A stretch of 35,774 nt of DNA. Origin: an uncultured Flavobacteriales bacterium (GTDB lineage: Bacteria; Bacteroidota; Bacteroidia; Flavobacteriales_D; CAJJDF01). The stretch lies in assembly GCA_905182785.1 (NCBI GenBank), contig CAJJDF010000069.1, positions 1-35,774 on the forward strand, in the 5' to 3' direction. The notes below the pieces were generated by a model. It was not told the origin of the DNA and ran no database searches. It saw nothing but the letters and a program-made list of their open reading frames with translations. The position numbers and the translations under genes were made by a program. Positions 9,535 through 18,150 of this stretch are shown here, piece after piece. Each line of letters starts with the position of its first letter. The stretch's first letter is position 1.

Positions 9535-9552
9535 TTAACATTGAGTTAATAT
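9535..9552 (+). promoter_or_regulatory. Pho-box-like direct repeat near the regulator gene
   Basis: TTAACAT, four bases, TTAATAT: a 7-4-7 arrangement with 11-bp period like those at 9608 and 15181. It lies 78 bp upstream of the regulator start but is oriented toward the lipoprotein gene. No matching -7 box in the usual register was found, so its target is uncertain. Confidence 0.4.
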
Positions 9553-9596
9553 TAAAGATGTTCATTTGAAAAGTATATGTAAACTGGGTTTTACAC

Positions 9597-9625
9597 TTTA
9601 CGATTACTTAACATAAAGTTAGTTT
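9597..9625 (+). promoter_or_regulatory. Candidate Pho box for the lipoprotein-receptor genes
   Basis: Heptamers TTTACGA, TTAACAT (9608-9614) and TTAGTTT (9619-9625) begin 11 bp apart with 4-bp spacers, the geometry known for PhoB sites. The last heptamer ends 30 nt before the -7 box, where a -33 element would otherwise sit. Confidence 0.55.
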
Positions 9626-9655
9626 TAAGGTAAACCCCTTTCCTAAAATCACCTA

Positions 9656-9663
9656 TACATTTG
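9656..9663 (+). promoter_or_regulatory. -7 promoter box for lipoprotein gene
   Basis: TACATTTG matches TAnnTTTG and lies 27 nt before the ATG at 9691. It overlaps a possible TTG start at 9661, which argues against that upstream start. Confidence 0.6.
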
Positions 9664-9690
9664 CATAAACAAAAACGAAAAAAACGAAAA

Positions 9691-10881
9691 ATGAAATTAA
9701 TACATTTAACAATCGCAACTGCAATTCTTGCACTTACTGTTTCTTCTTGTAAGAAGGACGAGCCTATTACTCCTACTCCTACTCCAGAAACTGGAAATAT
9801 AGTTGTAACTTCTAACGTAACTGTAAACACAACTTGGACAAATGATAATATATATCAATTGGGAGGGAGAATTACAGTAACTAATGGAATTACATTAACA
9901 ATTGAGGCTGGAACAGTAATAAAAGGAGAAGCTGGAACTGGAGCAAATGCTACAGCATTACTAGTTGCTAGAGGAGGAAAACTAATGGCAAACGGAACTG
10001 CAACATTGCCTATTGTATTTACTTCAGTAGCGGATGAAATTACATCAGCAGATTTAGTCGCAGGCAATTTTGGGAGTCCAAACTTAGCTTCTGATGTAGA
10101 TGGATTATGGGGAGGAATTATTGTATTAGGAAAAGCACCAATTTCTGCTTCAAACTCTGGATCGGATTTAGCACAAGTACAAATAGAAGGAATTCCAACA
10201 TCTGATGCAAATGGATTATATGGAGGAACGGATGCAACTGACAATTCTGGTTCTATTACTTATGTTTCTATTCGTCATGGAGGAACAAACATTGGTTCTG
10301 GAAACGAAATTAACGGATTAACTCTTGGAGGAGTTGGTTCTGGGACAACAGTAGAAAACATTGAAATCGTAGCGAACCAAGATGACGGAATAGAATGGTT
10401 TGGAGGGACTGTAAACGTAACAAACGTAGTATCTTGGAATTGCAATGATGATGCGCTTGATACGGACCAAGCTTGGGCAGGAACTTTAGATAATTTTGTC
10501 GTTATTTCACCTGCAGGTCACTGTTTTGAATTGGATGGACCTGAAGGAACAATGACCGCAACTCACACAATAAAAAACGGAACAGTAATCGCAAGTGACG
10601 GAACAAGAAATGCACAAGACTTAATAAATGTTGATGCAAACTCTATGGTTAACCTAACTAACATTCACATTACAGGAATCCAAACAGGACAACAAGTGAA
10701 TAGAGTAACAGCTTCAGGAGTTGTATTCTCAGGAATTACAATGGATGTTCTTTCAGCAGATTTAGCTAGTCATGTAAATGGAACTGTCCCAGCAGGAATT
10801 ACTGTTGGAGGATCTACATCTCCACAAGCAGATTTAACAAGATTCTCTTGGACTTGGGCTGCAGAAGCAGGAAAATTATAA
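9691..10881 (+). CDS. Beta-helix-type surface lipoprotein, probable phosphate-island partner of TonB receptor
   Basis: A lipoprotein of 396 residues with signal ending VSSC (Cys20), then a Pro/Thr linker (ITPTPTPETG). The body is rich in Gly, Asn and Thr and in short repeated strands (LTIEAGTVIKG, GGTNIGSGNEINGLTLGGVG), suggesting a right-handed beta-helix. Bacteroidota relatives are often misnamed multidrug transporters; no membrane segments are present here. The ATG at 9691 was preferred over TTG at 9661 because it gives a clean signal peptide and leaves the -7 box outside the gene. It lies directly upstream of a TonB-dependent receptor, as expected for a surface-exposed binding partner. 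The ligand is unknown; phosphate-containing compounds are inferred from context only. Confidence 0.8.
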   Translation: MKLIHLTIATAILALTVSSCKKDEPITPTPTPETGNIVVTSNVTVNTTWTNDNIYQLGGRITVTNGITLTIEAGTVIKGEAGTGANATALLVARGGKLMANGTATLPIVFTSVADEITSADLVAGNFGSPNLASDVDGLWGGIIVLGKAPISASNSGSDLAQVQIEGIPTSDANGLYGGTDATDNSGSITYVSIRHGGTNIGSGNEINGLTLGGVGSGTTVENIEIVANQDDGIEWFGGTVNVTNVVSWNCNDDALDTDQAWAGTLDNFVVISPAGHCFELDGPEGTMTATHTIKNGTVIASDGTRNAQDLINVDANSMVNLTNIHITGIQTGQQVNRVTASGVVFSGITMDVLSADLASHVNGTVPAGITVGGSTSPQADLTRFSWTWAAEAGKL

Positions 10882-10894
10882 AAATAAAACTATA

Positions 10895-10932
10895 AAAAAA
10901 CAGCCTTGAAAATCCAGGGCTGTTTTTTGCTT
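10895..10932 (+). terminator. Intrinsic terminator or attenuator between lipoprotein and receptor genes
   Basis: A 14-bp stem, AAAAAACAGCCTTG with GGCTGTTTTTT closing it (10895-10908 with 10915-10928, one G-T pair), loop AAAATC, and the right arm running into T-rich sequence. It ends about 28 nt before the receptor ATG. Confidence 0.8.
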
Positions 10933-10956
10933 TTTCAAGAATTAATAAAATACCAA

Positions 10957-13839
10957 ATGAAAAAACTTTACTTTATTGCATTATTGCTAACATCTTCTTT
11001 GGTTTATTCGCAAGGAACAATAAGTGGGACTGTCTTTGATGGCGAAACAGGTGAAACAATTATTAATGCTACGGTACAAGTTCTAGGTACTAGTAAAGGT
11101 GCGGTAACAGATTTTGACGGTAATTTTTCTTTCAAATTAAAATCTGACACTTACGACTTAAAAATTTCTTTCATTTCTTATGAGACAATTCTTGTAAAAA
11201 AAGTTTTTGTTGCAAACAATGAAACAACAATCTTAGAGGAAATTAAGATTGATCAAAAATCGGAAGAAATGGCTGTATTTACAGTTGTTGGCGAACAAGT
11301 AAGAAATACCGAAGGGGCTCTTGATATTATAAAAATGAATGATGTAAAAATGCTGGATGGAATTACATCGGATAAAATAAAACTTACCGGAGACGGAACT
11401 GCAGGAGAAGCTGCAAAAAGAATTACAGGTGTTTCTGTAGATGGAGGAAAATACATTTATGTAAGAGGGCTTGGGGATCGATATACAAAAACAACTCTGA
11501 ATGGGGTTTCTATTCCTGGATTAGATCCTGATAGAAATTCATTGCAAATGGATATTTTTCCTTCCAATTTAATCAGTAACATAATCGTAAGTAAAAACTT
11601 TACTGCCGATTTATCTCCAGACTTTGCCGGAGGCGCTATCAATATTGAAACAACTGCTTTTCCAGATAAAAAAGTATTTGATGTTTCTTTCGGGATGTCT
11701 TACAATCCACAAATGCATTTCAATAATGAGTTTTTATCCTATGAGGGAGGAAATACAGATTTTTTAGGATTTGATAATGGAACTAGAAGTTTACCCACAA
11801 ATGCAAACTCTAATAATATTCCAACTCCAATTAGTGGAGCTTCAAAAGAGGAGGTTTATGATTTTGTAACTAGTTTTGATAAAGAATTGGGGGCAAAACA
11901 ACAAACTAGCCTTACGGATTATAGCTTGGCATTAACTTTTGGAAACCAATTTGATTTAAAAAATCAAAAGTCAAAAAGAATTAGTTATATAATGTCAGCT
12001 TCTTACAAATCAGAATATAAGTTTTATGACAATGTAACTTATGGGGAATACCAAAAAAGTTTAGAGTCTAGCGATACCGAATTGAAATATGCGACTGTAC
12101 AAAACGGACAAATTGGGGAAAGACAATTCTTAATCGGATTATTAGGAGGAATTGCCTATAAAACAAATGAAGACCAACTGAAATTTACTGCTATGCATTT
12201 ACAAAATGCAGAAAAAAGAGCAGCTCAGTTTAATATAGATAACAATGGCGAGGCGGTTGGACAATCTGGTTACATTGCTAGTTCAGATAACTTAGAATTT
12301 AACCAAAGAGGATTGACAAATTTTTTATTAGAAGGGGAGCATATTAGAGAAAAGTCTAATTGGGAAATAAACTGGAAATTGTCACCCACATTTTCATCTT
12401 CTGAAGATCCAGATATTAGGAAAACAGCTTTTACTAATGCTCCTTTAGATACTTTTTTTAGTGCTGGAGCTGGAGGAAATCCAACACGTATTTGGAGAAA
12501 CTTAAACGAAATGAACTTGGCTGCTAAAGTTGATTTAACTAAAAAATATAGTTTTAGAGAGAAAGAAGGAAAACTGAAATTTGGTTTTAGTGAAATATAT
12601 AAATCAAGAGATTACGAAATCTTATTTTTTGATGTGCAGTTTTTTGGTGGACAAAATTGGACAAACTCAAATCCAAATAAAGTATTGGACCAAGAAAATT
12701 TATACACCCAAGGAGGAAACAATATTTATTTTCAATCTGGGAACAAAAATCCAAATCCAAACTCATATGAATCCAGTGTAAATAACATAGGATTATATGT
12801 ATCCAATGAGTACATGCTTTCTAAGAAACTCAATACTATAGTTGGATTAAGAGCAGAAAATTATGTGCAAAGGCATACAGGAAGAGATCAACTATATGCA
12901 AGTGGAGACGAATTTAACGGAACAAATTTGGAGGATGAAAAAGTATTAGAGTCGTTTGATTTATTCCCAAGTGTAAATTTAATCTACAAAGTAAAAGAAA
13001 AGCAAAACTTGCGTTTTTCTTACGGTAGAACTATTGCAAGACCTTCTTTCAAAGAGTTATCCTTTGCCCAAATATTAGATCCTATTTCTAATAGAATATT
13101 TAACGGAAGTTTATTCAAATATGCGGATTGGGACGGAAACTTACAAGAAACAAGAATTGATAACCTTGATGTGAGGTGGGAATTATACAAAAAAGTAGGA
13201 CAGATGATTTCGGTTAGTGGTTTTTACAAATTTTTTGATAAACCAATTGAACTAGTAAGAATTCCTGAGCAACAAACTAGTACAGAGTATCAACCAAGAA
13301 ACGTGGGAGATGGAATGGTGTTAGGATTAGAATTTGAGTTTAAGACAAACATTGAAATGATTTCTAGCGAGAAAAATATATTCAGTTTAAGCGGAAATCT
13401 TATTCTTGTAAATTCACAAATTACAATGACGGATGCGGAGTACAATTCACGTAATGGATACATAAAAAAAGGAGAATCTATAACTAACAAAAGACAAATG
13501 GCAGGCCAATCTCCATTTGTAGTAAACTGTGGAATCATGTTTACCAACAAAGAGAGCGAAATCCAATCTGGATTATTTTATAACGTTAAAGGACCAACTC
13601 TTTATATTGTGGGGGCAGGTTTATTCCCAGATATCTATACAGATCCGTTTCACAGTTTAAATTTCTCTATCAATAAGAAAATAGGAAAAGACAAAAGAAC
13701 TAAAATCGATTTTAAAGTAAGTAATCTCTTAGGTGATAATAATTACAATTACTACTCTTCTTTCGAAGCAGAAAATCAACCTTATTCAGAATTTAATATA
13801 GGACGAACAGTTAGTGTGGGAGTGAGTCATAAATTTTAA
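10957..13839 (+). CDS. TonB-dependent outer-membrane receptor with carboxypeptidase-regulatory-like domain
   Basis: An energised outer-membrane uptake channel of 960 residues. In order: signal peptide (about 1-19, ending VYSQ); a CarboxypepD_reg-like Ig domain (about 20-105, beginning GTISGTVFDGETGE); a plug domain containing RITGVSVDGGKYIYVRGLGD; and a long beta barrel ending in a C-terminal Phe (VSVGVSHKF). The ATG at 10957 starts the signal peptide; the 17 extra codons back to 10906 translate the terminator hairpin and were rejected. It forms a pair with the preceding lipoprotein and lies in the phosphate-type cluster. The substrate is not known; it differs from classical SusC by the absence of a downstream SusD. 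Confidence 0.9.
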   Translation: MKKLYFIALLLTSSLVYSQGTISGTVFDGETGETIINATVQVLGTSKGAVTDFDGNFSFKLKSDTYDLKISFISYETILVKKVFVANNETTILEEIKIDQKSEEMAVFTVVGEQVRNTEGALDIIKMNDVKMLDGITSDKIKLTGDGTAGEAAKRITGVSVDGGKYIYVRGLGDRYTKTTLNGVSIPGLDPDRNSLQMDIFPSNLISNIIVSKNFTADLSPDFAGGAINIETTAFPDKKVFDVSFGMSYNPQMHFNNEFLSYEGGNTDFLGFDNGTRSLPTNANSNNIPTPISGASKEEVYDFVTSFDKELGAKQQTSLTDYSLALTFGNQFDLKNQKSKRISYIMSASYKSEYKFYDNVTYGEYQKSLESSDTELKYATVQNGQIGERQFLIGLLGGIAYKTNEDQLKFTAMHLQNAEKRAAQFNIDNNGEAVGQSGYIASSDNLEFNQRGLTNFLLEGEHIREKSNWEINWKLSPTFSSSEDPDIRKTAFTNAPLDTFFSAGAGGNPTRIWRNLNEMNLAAKVDLTKKYSFREKEGKLKFGFSEIYKSRDYEILFFDVQFFGGQNWTNSNPNKVLDQENLYTQGGNNIYFQSGNKNPNPNSYESSVNNIGLYVSNEYMLSKKLNTIVGLRAENYVQRHTGRDQLYASGDEFNGTNLEDEKVLESFDLFPSVNLIYKVKEKQNLRFSYGRTIARPSFKELSFAQILDPISNRIFNGSLFKYADWDGNLQETRIDNLDVRWELYKKVGQMISVSGFYKFFDKPIELVRIPEQQTSTEYQPRNVGDGMVLGLEFEFKTNIEMISSEKNIFSLSGNLILVNSQITMTDAEYNSRNGYIKKGESITNKRQMAGQSPFVVNCGIMFTNKESEIQSGLFYNVKGPTLYIVGAGLFPDIYTDPFHSLNFSINKKIGKDKRTKIDFKVSNLLGDNNYNYYSSFEAENQPYSEFNIGRTVSVGVSHKF

Positions 13840-13869
13840 CTCTCCCTTTTTAATAACCGTTAAACTCTG

Positions 13870-15069
13870 CTAGAAATGCAAATCAAATTGTAGTCTATAA
13901 AGCAATACATCATCACTACCTCCTATTTCTCTATAGCTGATATCCGACTGAACTTTTAGTTTATGTCCCACAATGTATTTTGAAACACCTAAAGTAAATT
14001 CATTTTCTTTGTTGGATGAGGTTGGCGAAATGTGTGTAAATCTTAAAACCGGCTGCCAGTCACTTTTAAATAAATAACTTACTTGAATATTGGCTGCTTC
14101 CCCTGTGTAATAAGTTCCCAAAATAACATTAGATGTTGCATCATACACATTATTGTCTCCTCCAGAAACTGTTTTGTTCGCATATTCACCCATCAGAGAA
14201 AAACCTTTGTATTTGTAAACAAAGTCACCAAAAAATCCAATCAATCTTTTTAATTGAGATTCATCTGCAACTATAAAATCTCCTCCCTGCCCTCTTTCTC
14301 TTCCTGCTCTATCATTAATGTCATAGGTTAATCCTATAGCTAACTTTGGTTTTTCTTCTCTTTTCAAATCTCCTCCTTTATAATCTCCTTTAGATGTAAA
14401 ATTCCCCATAGGCAACATCTCTAATCTAAAAGTATAGTCATGGCCACCAATGTTTCCACTAGTGATATTTCTACCTTCTCCTTGAGAAAAAGAAAAAGCT
14501 TCTTTTATTATTAATTGCTCTCCTACTTTCATTTTATGATGCAATTGAACCCCCATATCACGATCTATGTTGAACTTGCTATTTAATCTACTTCTATCAA
14601 CTGTTTCCATATTCCCAGAAGAAATTACCCTTTCTCTGTTTCCTGGTAATTTTGTTTGTCCGGCCCAAAGCGTAAAGTTTTTATAAAAATTCCATTTTAT
14701 AACCGCATCCAAAATTAACCTTGAAGAACCACTGTAATTAGCAGTACCTCCACCACTCATATCTCTGTTAGTCAGTCCAAATTCCATTTTATATTGAATT
14801 TTTGGATTGTGCACAAACCCTTTAAATTTAAGTCTTGATCTTCTTAGTAAAAAATTTGAAGTGGGGTTCGCAATATCACCTAGTTCATCCTCTCTCACAT
14901 CCCAGTTATTAGTATATAGAGATTGAAATCTCATTCCTATGTTCATAGAAAAAGAAGAGTCTTTTCCTACAACATCAAAACCTTTTCCGAATTTATTAGT
15001 CTTTACTTGACCATTTACCTGATTGGAAAATAAGGCAACCAAACCCAAACATATAATAATTTTTTTCAT
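13870..15069 (-). CDS. OprO/OprP-family phosphate-selective-type porin
   Basis: An outer-membrane beta-barrel protein of 399 residues. The signal peptide is about 1-20 (cleavage before QVKTN). The rest is alternating strands with Arg/Lys-rich turns (SNFLLRRSRLKFKG, LPGNRERVISSG) and a C-terminal aromatic strand ending FDLHF. These are features of the phosphate-selective porin O/P family; family members are not all phosphate-selective. It is divergent from the Na/Pi cotransporter gene across a 190-bp regulatory gap and tail to tail with the TonB receptor. Confidence 0.85.
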   Translation of the reverse strand: MKKIIICLGLVALFSNQVNGQVKTNKFGKGFDVVGKDSSFSMNIGMRFQSLYTNNWDVREDELGDIANPTSNFLLRRSRLKFKGFVHNPKIQYKMEFGLTNRDMSGGGTANYSGSSRLILDAVIKWNFYKNFTLWAGQTKLPGNRERVISSGNMETVDRSRLNSKFNIDRDMGVQLHHKMKVGEQLIIKEAFSFSQGEGRNITSGNIGGHDYTFRLEMLPMGNFTSKGDYKGGDLKREEKPKLAIGLTYDINDRAGRERGQGGDFIVADESQLKRLIGFFGDFVYKYKGFSLMGEYANKTVSGGDNNVYDATSNVILGTYYTGEAANIQVSYLFKSDWQPVLRFTHISPTSSNKENEFTLGVSKYIVGHKLKVQSDISYREIGGSDDVLLYRLQFDLHF

Positions 15070-15114
15070 AAAATTGTTTAAAATAACATTAACAAATCTT
15101 TATTTTTTGATGGT

Positions 15115-15122
15115 CAAAAGTA
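15115..15122 (-). promoter_or_regulatory. -7 promoter box for porin gene
   Basis: The minus strand reads TACTTTTG, an exact TAnnTTTG and identical to the box of the divergent Na/Pi transporter, 45 nt before the porin ATG. Confidence 0.55.
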
Positions 15123-15129
15123 ATAATAT

Positions 15130-15147
15130 TTAACATTCAGTTTACTT
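15130..15147 (+). promoter_or_regulatory. Pho-box-like repeat next to the porin promoter
   Basis: TTAACAT, four bases, TTTACTT: a 7-4-7 direct repeat. It begins 8 nt beyond the porin -7 box but points toward the transporter gene, so its role is unclear. Confidence 0.35.
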
Positions 15148-15158
15148 AAAAATTTAAT

Positions 15159-15198
15159 TTGACTTTATTTTAATATACATTTAACATTAAATTAACGT
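15159..15198 (+). promoter_or_regulatory. Candidate Pho box array for Na/Pi cotransporter
   Basis: Four heptamers at exact 11-bp period: TTGACTT, TTAATAT, TTAACAT and TTAACGT, separated by 4-bp spacers. The last ends 30 nt before the -7 box, the same register as at 9625/9656. Confidence 0.6.
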
Positions 15199-15228
15199 TG
15201 AACTCTATTTGGTTTAAATGTTATCAAT

Positions 15229-15236
15229 TACTTTTG
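15229..15236 (+). promoter_or_regulatory. -7 promoter box for Na/Pi cotransporter
   Basis: TACTTTTG matches TAnnTTTG, 23 nt before the ATG at 15260. Confidence 0.6.
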
Positions 15237-15259
15237 ACCAAAATTATTCTTAAACAGAC

Positions 15260-17389
15260 ATGAAAAAATTTACACTTCTATTATTATTAGTTTCTTTATT
15301 CAACTTTGGTTTTTCTAACCAAGATTCTATTCAAGGAACTGCTACTACTGTGCAGGTTGAGACTGTAAAACTGACAAATAATATTCTTCATAATATTTTT
15401 GCAAAGGAAAAAGAAGCTGCTGCTGACATAAGCTGGTTAATTGATTATTCTGCAATGCCACAACTTCAGGCAGAAGGGTATACGATTACAATTAAGTATA
15501 ACACAGATATTGGAGCAAAAAGAAACAAAAAAGGATTTGATAATTCGGATTGGACAGAATTAAATAATATTCCTTTAGCAACTACTCATTACAAATTAGA
15601 AGGATTAACAGGAGGAGCGAAATATGTATATAAAGTTGGAATTGAAAAAGGAGATGATCATATATTCTCTTCTAAACAAAAGTTTAAAACAGAAAGAGAA
15701 TGGGGGTTATTTAGAATTCTAGTCTTAATTGGAGCATTGGGATTGTTCATCTACGGAATGAAAGTAATGAGTGAGGGATTACAGCAAGCTGCTGGGTCAA
15801 GGTTAAGAAAAATGTTGGGAGCAATTACTTCCAATAGATTTAAAGGTGTTCTTACCGGGTTTGGAATCACCTCTATTGTACAATCCTCCTCTGTAACAAC
15901 AGTGATGACAGTAAGTTTTGTAAATGCTGGACTTCTTACTCTGATGCAATCTGCAGGAGTAATGATGGGAGCAAATATCGGAACTACAATTACTGCTTGG
16001 TTAATAAACTGGTTTGGATTTAAAGTAAGTATGGCTTCTTATGCCTACATTATTATTGCAATAGGAGCACCTCTTTTATTCTTTGGAAAATCAAAATTCA
16101 AAGCTTGGGCAAGTACAATAATTGGATTTGCTTTATTATTCATGGGATTAGGAGCACTTAAGGGAGCCGTGCCAGGATTAGATGCTGACTCAGCCATTGT
16201 ACAATTCTTTACAGCCTACAACAATGGAGGAATATTAAGTAACTTGATGTTTGTAGGGTTGGGAACAATTGCTACAGTTGTAATTCAATCTTCTTCGGCA
16301 GCAATGGCACTTACAATGACTTTAGTGGCTGCTGGTGTTATTCCTTTTGAAGTTGCAGCAGCAATGATTCTTGGAGAGAACATAGGAACAACTATAACTG
16401 CAGAGCTTGCTTCTTTAATTGGAAATGTTCATGCAAAACGTTCTGCTCGTATCCACTCTATATTTAATGTTATTGGGGTAACATGGGCAATTTTATTCCT
16501 TCCCTTTTTACTACAAGGAATTCAATATTTGATGAATTACACTGGAGGAGGAGATCCTTTTTTAGATACAAAAGAAGCTGCAAATACAGGCCTAGCATTA
16601 TTTCATACGATATTCAATTTAATGAACGTATTACTATTAATTGGATTTGTACCTCTATTGGTTAAATTGGCTGAAAGAACAGTGAAATCTAAAGGAGAAG
16701 AAGATGAAGAATTTCACTTAGAATTTATTAGTACTGGAATAATGGCTACGCCAGATTTATCTATTTCTGAAGCTAAGAAAGAAATTGAAAAATTTGGAAA
16801 AATTACTCAAAAAATGAATGGTTTTATCAGTAGCTTATTGGTAGAAAAAGAAGGTAAACAAATTAATAAACTGCTTAAGAAATCTAAAAAATATGAAGAA
16901 ATTACCGACAGAATTGAACTAGAGGTTGCGGATTATTTAGCAAAAGTATCGCAAGGAGAAATGAGTTCAGAAACTGCAGTTCGAATTAGAGGAATGCTGA
17001 GTATGATTGGTGACTTGGAAAGAATTGGGGATATCTATTACCAAATTTCTAAAACGATTGAATCAAAGAACGAGAAGAAAATTTGGTTTACACCTCAGTT
17101 TAGAGAATTATTGGTTGAAATGGCAGATAAAATTGATGAAGCATTTATAATAATGAATGAAAACTTAAGTGCTGATTATAATTCAGTAACAATAGAGTCT
17201 GCACTTGAAAAAGAAAAAGAAATCAATACCTTGAGAGATAAAATCAGAAAGAAACACTTGAAAGAAATTGGATCTGTTGATTACGACACGGTTACTGCAA
17301 CTATTTACAGCAATATCTTCCACTCATTTGAAAAAGTAGGAGATCATATTATCAATGTTACCGAAGGTCTTGTAGGAAACATGGATTAA
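15260..17389 (+). CDS. Na/Pi cotransporter family protein with PhoU-like tail
   Basis: Predicted Na+-coupled phosphate uptake protein of the inner membrane, 709 residues. A signal-like N-terminus (about 1-20) is followed by an extracytoplasmic fibronectin-like region (about 50-145) with a TTHYKLEGLTGGAKYVYKVG strand pattern. The Na_Pi_cotrans core comes next, with inverted repeats bearing QSSS at 208-211 and 343-346 and GxNIGTTIT at 237-245 and 372-380. The C-terminal PhoU-like helical domain spans about 500-705. PhoU-tailed members can transport or act as regulators of phosphate signalling, so transport itself is inferred. Expression is probably phosphate controlled through the upstream 11-bp repeats. 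A strong terminator follows. Confidence 0.92.
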   Translation: MKKFTLLLLLVSLFNFGFSNQDSIQGTATTVQVETVKLTNNILHNIFAKEKEAAADISWLIDYSAMPQLQAEGYTITIKYNTDIGAKRNKKGFDNSDWTELNNIPLATTHYKLEGLTGGAKYVYKVGIEKGDDHIFSSKQKFKTEREWGLFRILVLIGALGLFIYGMKVMSEGLQQAAGSRLRKMLGAITSNRFKGVLTGFGITSIVQSSSVTTVMTVSFVNAGLLTLMQSAGVMMGANIGTTITAWLINWFGFKVSMASYAYIIIAIGAPLLFFGKSKFKAWASTIIGFALLFMGLGALKGAVPGLDADSAIVQFFTAYNNGGILSNLMFVGLGTIATVVIQSSSAAMALTMTLVAAGVIPFEVAAAMILGENIGTTITAELASLIGNVHAKRSARIHSIFNVIGVTWAILFLPFLLQGIQYLMNYTGGGDPFLDTKEAANTGLALFHTIFNLMNVLLLIGFVPLLVKLAERTVKSKGEEDEEFHLEFISTGIMATPDLSISEAKKEIEKFGKITQKMNGFISSLLVEKEGKQINKLLKKSKKYEEITDRIELEVADYLAKVSQGEMSSETAVRIRGMLSMIGDLERIGDIYYQISKTIESKNEKKIWFTPQFRELLVEMADKIDEAFIIMNENLSADYNSVTIESALEKEKEINTLRDKIRKKHLKEIGSVDYDTVTATIYSNIFHSFEKVGDHIINVTEGLVGNMD

Positions 17390-17410
17390 TCCAATTCTAA
17401 TATCAACTAA

Positions 17411-17448
17411 AAAAGCCACTTTTCTTCATTGAAAAGTGGCTTTTGTTT
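17411..17448. terminator. Bidirectional intrinsic terminator between Na/Pi transporter and ruvC
   Basis: AAAAGCCACTTTTC pairs perfectly with GAAAAGTGGCTTTT around a six-base loop. T-rich sequence follows on the plus strand and A-rich sequence precedes, so it can serve both convergent genes. Confidence 0.88.
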
Positions 17449-17465
17449 TGAGTCAAAAAGTGTCT

Positions 17466-18017
17466 CTATTTTATTCTTTTAGGATTCTTAGTTACAAACG
17501 ACTCCCAGCCCGTGTAACTTTCTCCTGTTGGGGAAGATTCTCCTTGAAAAAAATGACACACTGCAGCTGCCAATCCATCTGTTGCGTCCAATCGCTTTGG
17601 TAGTGTCTTTATCTTTAGTAAGGTTTGTAACATTGCCGCTACTTGTTCTTTACTTGCGTTTCCACTTCCTGTTACCGATTGTTTTATTTTCTTGGGTAAA
17701 TACTCTGTAATTGGAATGTCTCGGTACAGTCCTGCAGCCATTGCAACTCCTTGCGCCCTTCCCAACTTAAGCATAGATTGAACGTTTTTACCAAAAAAAG
17801 GGGCTTCAATTGCCAATTCATCTGGGTGATATTCATCAATTATTCCTAAAGTACGTTCAAATATTTTTTTTAATTTAAGTGCATGCGTTTCATATTTGGT
17901 CAATATGATTTCACCAAAAGTGATTAAGGTAATTTTATTCCCTACACATTTGATAATCCCATACCCCATCACTTGGGTTCCTGGGTCAATTCCTAATATG
18001 ATTCTTTCTTTAGCCAA
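17466..18017 (-). CDS. ruvC: Holliday junction resolvase RuvC
   Basis: Structure-selective endonuclease that cuts Holliday junctions made by RuvAB, 183 residues. The acidic catalytic tetrad is visible: D11 (GIDPGT), E71 (AIEAPFF), D144 and D147 (RLDATDGLA). The start appears to be TTG at 18017 (reading [13 protein letters not shown]); no ATG lies just upstream in frame. A TAnnTTTG box lies 20 nt before it. About 20 residues follow the last helix and look poorly conserved. ruvA and ruvB are not adjacent. Confidence 0.95.
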   Translation of the reverse strand: MAKERIILGIDPGTQVMGYGIIKCVGNKITLITFGEIILTKYETHALKLKKIFERTLGIIDEYHPDELAIEAPFFGKNVQSMLKLGRAQGVAMAAGLYRDIPITEYLPKKIKQSVTGSGNASKEQVAAMLQTLLKIKTLPKRLDATDGLAAAVCHFFQGESSPTGESYTGWESFVTKNPKRIK

Positions 18018-18037
18018 AAATTGATTTTTTATTCAAT

Positions 18038-18045
18038 CAAAGATA
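18038..18045 (-). promoter_or_regulatory. -7 promoter box for ruvC
   Basis: The minus strand reads TATCTTTG, an exact TAnnTTTG, 20 nt before the TTG start. Its position supports that start codon. Confidence 0.5.
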
Positions 18046-18150
18046 AAGAAATTTATAATCTCATTTTGATTATTAAATCATTCTAAGGAAAATAAGGAAA
18101 CCTCCAAAAAAACCACTAATTTTACCTTTCAATAAAATAAAACACAATAC

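Noticed and set aside
9458-9565. Extending the response regulator by 36 residues to an ATG at 9565
   Set aside because: The added residues do not look like part of a receiver domain and they cover a regulatory repeat; MTSHKILLVDDD is the normal start.
9855-10244. A 129-codon frame antisense to the lipoprotein gene
   Set aside because: A shadow of the Gly/Thr-rich coding sequence, without promoter or domain.
10906-10956. Upstream ATG of the TonB receptor
   Set aside because: The extra codons translate the terminator hairpin and would bury the signal peptide.
15149-15173. A minus-strand Pho box for the porin (TTAAAAT, four bases, TCAAATT)
   Set aside because: The heptamers are poor and end 33 nt from the -7 box, out of the 30-nt register of the two good sites.
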